A DNA stretch of 64,000 bases from Hordeum vulgare subsp. vulgare (lineage: Eukaryota > Streptophyta > Magnoliopsida > Poales > Poaceae). The stretch spans positions 171,350,689 through 171,414,688 of the forward strand of contig NC_058523.1 in NCBI RefSeq assembly GCF_904849725.1, written 5' to 3'. The notes under the pieces were generated by a model that did not search any database, had not been told where the DNA came from, and saw only the letters and a list, made by a program, of their open reading frames with translations. A program made the position numbers and the translations under genes. Shown here in pieces: positions 55,711 through 64,000 of the stretch. The stretch's first letter is position 1; every line of letters starts with the position of its first letter.

Positions 55711-57248
55711 TGTGATCTGCATTAGGTTTTCCGTGAAGAGGAATGGGTTATCGCAGCACAATGTGGGTAACTACTTCCCTTAGTTATGAAAACAAGCTTT
55801 ATTGAACCAATAAGATTATAGGAATATGAACCACAACCGTCTTCAATGGTTGCACACAAAATAACAAACAACTTGCACCCAACGCGGGCAAGAGGGTTAT
55901 CAATCCTCTTGTCTTGTTATTTGCAAGCAAGTGAGGTGTGTAGATAATTGCAGATAGCAAGATAAAATAAAAATAAATAAATGTCAGTAAGGTATTGAAT
56001 GTTTTATCAATATGTTGTGAATAGACCAGGGGAGCCTAGTTTGCCCTAATGGCATCTCTCATGAAAAATAGCATACAGATAGGCCAACTCCTGCCTGCAC
56101 CTCTCTTGTTGGGCAATTGAAAAAAGCGAATAGTTATGCGATATTAACGGCAATGATCATGTGTATATAGGCATCACATCCATAAACAAATAGGTCAACT
56201 CCTGCGTGCACCTATTACTATTACTCCACTCATTGACCGCTATCCAACATGCATCTAGAGTATTAAGTAAAACTAAGTAATGCATGGAGAACAATGAGAT
56301 GATGTAGACAACATAAACTCAAGCAATACAAATTAACCCCATCATTTTATCCTTAGTAGCAGCAACACAAAGACACATCTTGTCCCCTTCCGCACTCGGA
56401 TATAGAAATTCTCCATGTTGAACCTACCATCACGCACCTCTCTCACCGAAGAAATATCAATCTAGTTGGCCAAACTAATTCAATAGATCAGAGGGAATTA
56501 CGAAGCTATCATAGTCATGCAAATAAGAATCATATAAGTATTCAGAGGAAACTCAAATATTTATCATGAATAATCTGAACATAAATCTACAATTTATTGG
56601 ATCCCAACAAATGCACCACATGAAAGGAATTGCAGCATATGGATCAAAGCGAAGATGCAATGATCATTGTATTGAATATCAAAGAGAGAGAGAGAGATGG
56701 CCATCTAGGTACTGACTATGGACCCGTAGGTCTATGGTAAACTACTCACACATCATCATGAGGGAAGAACGGTTGATGAAGAGGCCCTCCGTGATTGGTC
56801 CCCCTCCGGCAGGGTGCCGGAACAGAGCTCCAGATGGCCTCCCGTCGGAACACAGACTTGCAACGGCGTAAAAAGTGTCTCGGGACTCCCTGTGATGTTT
56901 CTAGGGTAGATGCGAATTTATAAGAGAGAGAATGGAGTCGGGAGGGGGGTCGTGCCCTGTTGGCTTGTGGTACCCTTGTGAGGCTTCCGGCCTTCTTTCG
57001 ATGCTCATTGGTCTTCTTTTGGTCGAGAAAAAATCACCAAAAAGTTTCAGGGCAATTGGACTTCGTTTGGTACGGAAAACTTAAGAAGTGAAAACACGTA
57101 GAAAAAAACAACTTGCACTGGGCACTTGGTCAATAGGTTGTGATAAAAAATAATATAAATTGGTAAATAAATAACCCAAAATCATACTAGAAGGATAATA
57201 TATCAGCATGGAACAATAAAAAATTATATATACATTGGATACGTATCA
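55711..57248 (-). repeat. Gypsy-family LTR (3' LTR, minus)
   Basis: On the minus strand it begins TGATACGTATCCAATGTATA and ends near GCAGATCACA. It belongs to the same broad family as LTR1-3 but is diverged. It adjoins a polypurine-type tract at 57249, so it is a 3' LTR. Confidence 0.75.
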
Positions 57249-58262
57249 AGCATCTCCAAGCTTAATTCATGCTCGTCCTTGAGTAGGTAGATTATAAAAC
57301 AGAATTTTATATGTGGCATGCTATCCATGATGTAACCTTACGCATCTATGCTCGCTAAGAATGATGAATTAAGAAATATTAACACAACAATACTTATAGG
57401 TATAAGCAGCAAATCATTAATCTTTGAAAGTATACGATCCTCAAAGATTGTTTTACCCATATTCATATTTATTATATTAGCAAGGCATGGTTCCATCTTC
57501 ACCACATTAATACAAATGCCAAGCACCACGGTGTCCAAGTTAGGCAATTGGATCGTACTTTTTCAATATGCATCAACTTTTTATTCTTCAGGCAATACAT
57601 GAGTGTGAAACATTGGACATATCATAAAGGTGGAATAGAATATGGTGGTAGGTATCAAAGGGGTAAAAGTAGAGAATATAGTCTCACATCAACTAGGCGT
57701 ACCAATGAGCTATGGAGATGCCCGTCGATATATATCGATGCGGGGAGTAGGAATTGCCATGCAAATGATGCACAAGAGCTATAAGACTATGAAAGCTCGA
57801 GTGAAGCTAAGTGGGGTGTGCATCCAACTTGCTTGCTCATGAAGACCCCGGGCATTTGAGGAAGCCTGTCATCAGAATATACAAGCCAAGTTTATGAAAA
57901 AGTGATTCCACTAGCATATGAGTGACATAACACGAGACTCGCTATATGAAGAACAAGGTGCCACTTTGAGGCACAAGTGTGGTAAATGATAGTAGCAAAG
58001 TTCCTTCTCTCTTTATCTCTCGTTCATTATTTCTTTTTCTATCATTTTATTTTTATTTTTTATGGTGGGCTCATTTGGCCTCCCCATTTTTATTTCCTTA
58101 GTGGGACAATGCTTTAATAATGATGATCATCACACTTTTATTTACTTACAATTCAATATGAAAACTAAAAGGACGATATGACTATGTATGAATGCCTCTG
58201 GTAGTGTACCTGGATGTGCAAAGATCTAGCATGACATGTATCAAAAATATGATGAACGGTGG
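57249..58262 (-). mobile_element. Truncated internal region of that Gypsy element
   Basis: The polypurine tract (minus strand GAATTAAGCTTGGAGATGC) is followed by non-coding sequence homologous to 32990-33970. It contains the GTGGGGTGTGCATCCAACTT and GGGACAATGCT phrases shared with elements 1 and 2. It is cut at 58263 by another LTR. No gag or 5' LTR remains. Confidence 0.65.
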
Positions 58263-59194
58263 TGTTAGAGCTTATTTCTCCATATGTGGTTTTCGTAATC
58301 GATGACAATCCTTATGGACTAATGGTTGCCTTTGAGTTATATTCAATGGATTTGTCCATAGGCACTTCTTGAAGCCCATATGTTGGTTTCAAGGAGTTCA
58401 TATGATGACCAATGTGGTACTCAAGGTGTTATCCAAAGATTGGTCATAAAGACACAATATTGGTCAAGAATAAGTCAAAGAGTGAATCAAGTTGATCAAC
58501 ACACAAAGCGTGGAAGATCTACCGAGAGGGATCAAGTGATCCCATGGTATGGTAAGCATTATCCATTATGCTTTGTGTACTAACCCATGGTCTTTGTGGG
58601 AGTTATATGCGAGGTTAGGTGTGTTTCCATGGGCTTGTGTCAAGATTAAGATCTCATACAACCCATTGAGGATGACTTCAAGTGGTGATCGTCATCAAGA
58701 TTGCGGTGTGCAAGTTCAAGTGGAGATGTGCGAAGATATCTTGCTTGAAGAGTGTCGTCCATTGTGGTGGCAATAGACTTGTGAAGATGTGTTGAAGAGT
58801 GGCTCACCCATAGTGAGTATGGGGGAGCAATCAACTAGTCTTCATCGAGCCAACGCAATCAAGAAAGGTGGTCCACCTTGAGTAAGTCAAGATTGTCATC
58901 ATCTAGCTCAAGTAGACTATGTGCAAGGTATAAGTTCGCCCTTGATAGGTTTTATATATTACCTATATCACAGGGATAGTTGGGAGAGTGGGTTATAGGA
59001 TAGATTTCCATACTGTCAAGGGGGGGTTCTCAAGTGAGTAGCTTGATCGTATCATTTGTTGAGAGCCCAAACCATTTGCATCCTTGGTTCTTGTTTGGTG
59101 TTTCTATTTGTGAGTTTTAGAGTCCATCTTTATGACAAGCTCGAGTTCATCAAAAATAGAGACCATATGCATCTTCAATGATGTTTTCGATGCT
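58263..59194 (+). mobile_element. LTR remnant of a third retroelement type
   Basis: It begins TGTTAGAGCTTATTTCTCC and runs through phrases I recognise as a common Triticeae LTR (AGTGGCTCACCCATAGTGAG, TGATCCCATGGTATGGTAAG, ATGATGTTTTCGATGCTGGA). It is cut near 59194 within the LTR body and joined directly to a different LTR. No coding part was seen. The family name was not assigned. Confidence 0.55.
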
Positions 59195-60071
59195 GGAGTT
59201 TATGATCAGATCTATGAAATCATATTCATGCTTGATTATTATAGCCTCGTATTTCTTCTCCGATATTTGGTTTTTGTCTCGCCAACTTGATCTTTTATCT
59301 TGCAATGGGAAGAAGTGCTTTGTGATGGGTTCGATCTTGTGGTGCTCAATCTCTATGACAGAAAGAGACATGACACGCGTGTATCGTTGCCATCAACGAT
59401 AAAATGATGGGGTCTATTCCTACATGAATTGATTTTGTCTACATCATGTCATCGTTCTTAATACATTACTCTATTTCTCTATGAACTCAATACACTAGAT
59501 GCATGCTGGATAGCGGTTGATGTGTGGAGTAATAGAAGTAGCTGCACGCAGAAGTCGGTCTACTTGTCTTGGACGTGATGCCTATATACATGATCATTGT
59601 CTTGAATACCGTCATAAATATTTTCTGTTCTATCAATTTCCCAATAGTAATTTGTCTACCCACCATTTGCTATTTTCTGGAGAGAAGCCATTAGTGAAAC
59701 CTACGGCCCCCGGGTCTACTTCACATCATCTATTTGCAATCTCTACTTTGCTATTCGCGTTTCCATTTTATTTGCTCTTTTATTTTCAGATCTATATTAT
59801 CAAAAAACCCAAAAACACATTGCTGCATTTTATTTTCTATCACTCTTATTTGCACAAATCTATCCTTACTTTACCCACAAGGGATTTACAAACCCTCCAC
59901 GCGTTGGGTTGCGAGGATTTGCTATTTGTGTGCAGGTCCCGCTTACATAGTCTTGTGGATCTTCCTACTGGATTGATACCTTGGTTTCATAACTAGGGGA
60001 AATACTTGCCATCATTTTTCTACATCACCCTTTAAGCTTGGAGGGAAACGAGCGCAATCAGCGAGGAGTCA
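59195..60071 (+). repeat. 5' LTR, 3' part, of the plus-strand Gypsy-like element
   Basis: The sequence is homologous in inverted orientation to the 3' half of LTR1-3 (for example CACTAGATGCATGCTGGATA, GATGCCTATATACATGATCA). It ends in CA at 60071, immediately before a primer-site motif. The 5' part of the LTR is missing at the junction with the preceding LTR remnant. Confidence 0.75.
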
Positions 60072-60076
60072 AGATT

Positions 60077-60096
60077 TCCGGCGCCGTTGCTGGGGA
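60077..60096 (+). other. Primer-binding site region
   Basis: TCCGGCGCCGTTGCTGGGGA differs at two positions from the TGGCGCCGTTGCCGGGGA form in the minus-strand elements. It fixes the orientation of this element as plus. Confidence 0.75.
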
Positions 60097-60303
60097 AGAT
60101 CAAGTCAAGATCTATCAGTTTCCCACACATAAACTCTCATCTCCTTGCAATTACATTATTTGCCATTTGCCTCTCGTTTTCCTCTCCCCCACTTCCCACA
60201 AATATTTTCCTTCTTTCCTTTTGCCTGTTTCTTGCTTCCTTGCTTCTATTGCCTTCATGTGAACACTCGAAAACAGAAAAATAAATAGGAAAAGGAAATA
60301 CAT

Positions 60304-61158
60304 ATGGATCCTCATCCACTTGCTAATCATTTCAAAAGATCTAATTATCTTGAACCTATTGCTAGTGAGTTGAGTGCTCATGATTATTTTTGTGAAGTTT
60401 TGCTTGAAAACCGTGAATCTGAATATTGTGATGAAGTGTTAAAAGAAGAAATTTATAAAGTGATTCATGATATCTCCTTGAATGAAAAGCATGATTGCAA
60501 TGATGTTATTATAAATTATATTAATGTCAATTGTGCTAATAATATGCAAAACTACAAGACTGGGGATGGAAATTTTTTCATGTCCACTGCTCATTGTAAT
60601 CATCATGATTGGGGTGATGCTTCTTATTTATCTTGAAATATATTTAATCCTTATGATGAATATTATATTGATAATAATGTTTGCAATAGTACTAAAAGTG
60701 AGTTTGGAAGAGTGTCAACTTCAGGTAATAATGATCCAAATATTTTGGATAATTATCTATATCTTGAATTTTTCAATAAAAGTGGGTTTGGAGAGGTAAT
60801 GACTTTAGTTAATGTTAATCCCACTACCTTGGAAGATTATAAGACTTTTATGCATGTGGATCATGAAGATATTATTATATTTGATACCTATATTGTTGAT
60901 TTTGAATATTATACTACATGTAATTATTATGGGAGAGGTAAATATGGTTATAGAAATATTCATGTTACTAAATTATCTCTCTTCATGTTGAGTTTGCTAT
61001 TGTTTCTTTCTTCTTCCATGCATATGTTAGATATTTCTTGTCTTGATAATTTGTGTGCTTATGAGATGCCTATGCATAGGAAGTATGTTAGACTTAAATG
61101 TGTTTGTCTTATGCTAGATGATTCTCTATTTGTGTTTCAACTACTATCTTTCATGTGA
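60304..61158 (+). pseudogene. Element-specific ORF of unknown function with one internal TGA
   Basis: From ATG at 60304 one reading frame stays open for 285 codons except for a single TGA at 60634-60636 (codon 111). The N-terminal part reads LEPIASELSAHDYFCEVLLE, EEIYKVIHDISLNEKHDCND, and NCANNMQNYKTG. After the stop the same frame continues with GFGEVMTLVNVNPTTLEDYK and ends with a hydrophobic, possibly membrane-spanning segment (LFMLSLLLFLSSSMHML) and LPxHRKxVRLKC-like words (MPMHRKYVRLKC). It has no gag, protease or polymerase motif that I recognise. From memory, related frames occur in other Triticeae elements of this LTR family. It occupies the gag position in a non-autonomous element. 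Confidence 0.6.
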
Positions 61159-63637
61159 GCATCAACAAAATCTCAAGCCTATTTTAATGGCTATAAAGAA
61201 AGAGCTTGTTGGGAGGCAGCCCAATGAATAAAAATTATTTTTCACTTGTGCTTTCTATTCTTGATTGTCATAATTATTCTACTCTTATGATTGTGTTTTT
61301 ATGTTTTAATTAGTATTTGCGCCAAGTAAAGCCTTTAAGACAATGTTGGGTGATAGTTGCTTTGATCTTGTTGGAAAACAAAAACTTTTGCGTTTAGTAG
61401 AAAAATATCTAAAACTCAGAGAAGCATAAAAAATATCTGAATTTTTCACAAGATTGATACACAAATTCCATATGTTTTGCTATTTTTAAAAAAAAATTGG
61501 AGTTACAAAAGCATGAGTAAAATTTGAGTCTTTATAGACTGTTCTATTTTTGACATATTCTGTTTTCTTCGCGTTATGTGCTTGTTTTGATGATTATATG
61601 GTTTGTATTAGGGGGTATAAGCCATAGAAAAGTTATAATACAGTAGGTATAATGCAAAAAAATTGGAATAGGTTTTCAACATTACCTAAAGTAAAGGTTG
61701 GTTTTCTTATACTAACGGATTTCACGAAAATTTTGTTGAGTTTTGTGTGATTGAAGTTTTCAAGTTTTTAGTGAAATCACGATGGATGAAGGAATAAGGA
61801 GTGCTTAAAGCCTAAGTTTGGGGATGATCCATGGCACCCCAAGGTAATACCCAAAGAGTACCAAGGAACTAAACTTGGGGATGCCCCAGAAGGCATCCCC
61901 TCTTTCTTCTAACAACCATTGGTAATTTTACTTGGAGCTATATTTTTATTCATCACATATCATGAGTTTTGCTTGGAGCGGCTTGTATCATTTGTGTCTT
62001 TCCTTGATTTTCTGGTTAATTTGTCATAATAAACCTTGTTGGACACACCCATTTGAGACAGCCAAATTATACTATGATTTGTTAGAATCTCTCTTTATGC
62101 TTCACTTAATTTTTTGAGCCATATAATTTCTCTAGTGCTTTATTTATATCTTTTTGAGCACGGTGGTGTTGTTGTTTTGAACATATTTTCTCTCATGCTT
62201 CACTTAGATTATTTTGACATGCATAGAACTTTTGAAGAAGTCCTCTCTTGCTTCACTTATATTATTTTGAGAGATGAAATTTTTAAAGAAACTTGTGCTC
62301 TCGTTCTTCACTTATATTTGTTTGAGAGCTTGTTATTTGCAATGGCAGTTTTCTTTAAATAAAATTAGTCCCAAAGTGATAAATGTCTAGGACGGATATT
62401 ATAAAAACTTTCATGAAGATCATTGGATATTAAACTTGATTCCTTGCAATAGTTTTGCGATATGAAGATAGTGATATGTGAGTTATGTTGATGAGTAATT
62501 ATGCTTTAGTAAGAATATTGGTGTTAAGGTTTGTAATACCCTATGCTTGCACATGAAGTCAATAATTATGCTATGAAATTACATCCTACTTGTGTTGCAT
62601 TATTCGGTGTTAGTTAGGTTTAACGTTCGCTTATGATGGTTTTTGTTCCTTGGTTGGGCCCTTCTCAATCTATTTGTTAGCCTTCACTTATACTAAGCGG
62701 GAATACTGCTTGTGCATCCAAATACTAAACCCAAAGTTGTGTCAAATGAGTACACCATACCTGCCTACATGTGGTATTTCAATGTCGTTCCAAGTAAATT
62801 TGCAAGTGCCAACTCTAATGTTCAAAAAAAATTATGTTTTGTGTGCCCGTGCCGCTCATGAAGCGGCGAGGGGTGGACGATATCTTCCATGTTAAATAGG
62901 TTATTCTCAATATTAGTGTTTATTCACTTGTCATTGCATGAGAGTATGTCGGTAATAGGGATGTCGAGTCCCAAAATGCAAAAAAAATTATTTTATGTTG
63001 TCAAATAATAAATTCCATGGGAAGTGTTATTATGGACGGTACTCGCGGGTAAGGCTACCCGTGGAATGTGAAAGAATGGTGGAAAAAGGAATGAACTTTA
63101 TTTTCAGTTTGGGAACCGCCTATAATGTTTTTAGCATGGAGTATATTCTAAACTCTTAGTCATTATCATTGACAGGAAAAGCAAACCACCCAACATATTT
63201 TATCTCCAATTAATTTCACTCTAAGCTCTAGCACCTCTTCAAATCCCGGCTTCCCTCTACGAAGGGCCTATCTATTTACCTTATGCAATATTTATTTTGA
63301 ATTTGAGTCTCCATCTTCTCTTATAAATCACCAACTAAGGAAAACCATTATCATACTTGAGCATTGGATGTAGTTAATATTTGGGTTTGTTGCATGAATG
63401 GATCAATGATGGGGCATGATGGGCTATGAATATTGTTCTTTAGCGTTGATATTTTGAAAGACTTGGTTGCTTGTTGATATGCTTGAGTACTGAAATTTTC
63501 ATGTCAAACTATAAACTATTGTTTGGAATTATCTACAAGTCCATATGTCCATGCTAAAAAGAAAAAGAATATGATGAATATGTGAGACAGAAATCCACAT
63601 CAAAATTCTATTTTTATCATTTACCTACTCGAGAACG
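61159..63637 (+). other. Non-coding internal region of the plus-strand element
   Basis: It is homologous in inverted orientation to 32952-35600. Shared points include GTTGGGAGGCAGCCCAATGA near 61209 and a GGGATGCC / GGCATCCCC pair near 61875-61900. No long frame and no polymerase is present. Confidence 0.65.
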
Positions 63638-63661
63638 AGCAGGAATTAAGCTTGGGGATGC
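63638..63661 (+). other. Polypurine-type tract
   Basis: GGAATTAAGCTTGGGGATGC directly precedes the TG of the 3' LTR. It is the counterpart of the tracts at 32952, 39460 and 57249. Confidence 0.75.
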
Positions 63662-64000
63662 TGATACGCCTCCAACATATCTATAATTTTTTATTGTTCC
63701 ATGCTGTTATATTATCATTCTTGGATGTTTTATGATTATTTTGTAGCAACTTTATATCATGTTTTGGGACTAACCTATTGACACAGTGCCTAGTGCGATT
63801 TGCTGTTTTTTTGTATTTTTTCCTTCGCAGAAAATCAATATTAGATGAAGTCCAAATGCCATGAAACTTTATGGAGATTTTCTTTTGAACCACAAGGAAA
63901 CTTGCGAGCCAAGGAGGATCGCCAGACGGGGCCCAGGCGGCCCACTTGACACCAGGGCGTGCCGAGGGCCCCTGGCACGGCTGGTGTCTAGTGGGGCCCT
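63662..64000 (+). repeat. 3' LTR, truncated by window end
   Basis: It begins TGATACGCCTCCAACATATC, followed by the family phrase TTTTTTATTGTTCCATGC. Only about 340 bp lies in the window. The missing rest should end with CA and a target duplication to the right. Confidence 0.85.

Noticed and set aside
60634..60636. TGA as a selenocysteine or programmed read-through codon
   Set aside because: No SECIS-like structure or read-through context was seen, and land plants lack selenocysteine insertion. A simple nonsense mutation is more likely.
1..64000. Cellular tRNA or rRNA genes, CRISPR arrays, phage or bacterial operons
   Set aside because: None was found. The content is plant nuclear transposon DNA throughout, and the only tRNA-like signal is the SINE-like unit.

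Overview
The window is nuclear DNA of a grass, almost certainly a member of the Triticeae (wheat, Aegilops, rye, barley group). The evidence is an Angela/BARE-type Copia element, several LTRs that open with TGATACGTC and carry a GGCGCCGTTGCCGGGGA-type primer-binding site, CACTA ends built from TTAGTCCCGG hairpins, and Stowaway MITEs. There is one apparently intact gene in about 64 kb; nearly everything else is nested, mostly decayed transposable elements. The genome and chromosome cannot be fixed from the sequence alone.

Layout. 1-3050: two GC-rich repeat-like blocks, a tRNA-derived SINE-like unit between them, and a degenerate Helitron-type end. 3062 to about 7.7 kb or beyond: a probable minus-strand Helitron carrying exon fragments of unrelated genes (a TOPLESS-type co-repressor and phosphoglycerate kinase). 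7.84-8.58 kb: a GC-rich degenerate minisatellite. 8993-11882: a two-exon plus-strand gene for a 774-residue coiled-coil protein with a plastid-transit-like N-terminus, recognised as MRC/PII1 (MYOSIN-RESEMBLING CHLOROPLAST PROTEIN), a starch-granule-initiation factor. A 32-bp piece of its coding sequence recurs about 0.85 kb downstream. 12859-15378: a Mutator-like element with decayed transposase. 15751-20525: a CACTA element with TAC target duplications and a broken TNP2 gene on the minus strand. 21086-25025: a long-TIR element carrying a decayed plant-mobile-domain (PMD) gene. 25574-26042: a small TIR element with a Stowaway MITE inside it. 26.2-30.9 kb: old repeat-like DNA without a recognisable gene.

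30.9-45.0 kb: a LINE tail is abutted by a minus-strand array of three LTRs and two internal regions of a gag/protease-only Gypsy family, joined on the right to a Copia reverse-transcriptase fragment. The outer flanks differ, which suggests recombination between two separately inserted elements. 45.7-55.3 kb: a Copia LTR split by an Angela-type element (46561-55164, target duplication ATCTT). 55.7-64.0 kb: further LTR pieces, two of them fused LTR-to-LTR near 59195. The last is a plus-strand LTR element with an unusual non-pol reading frame, whose 3' LTR runs off the window.

How the parts relate: the MRC/PII1 gene is the only likely cellular function. The rest is a layered record of insertion, gene-fragment capture, internal deletion and LTR-LTR recombination. 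Several families lack their own polymerase and must have been mobilised in trans. I found no RNA genes, CRISPR arrays or prokaryotic-type systems.
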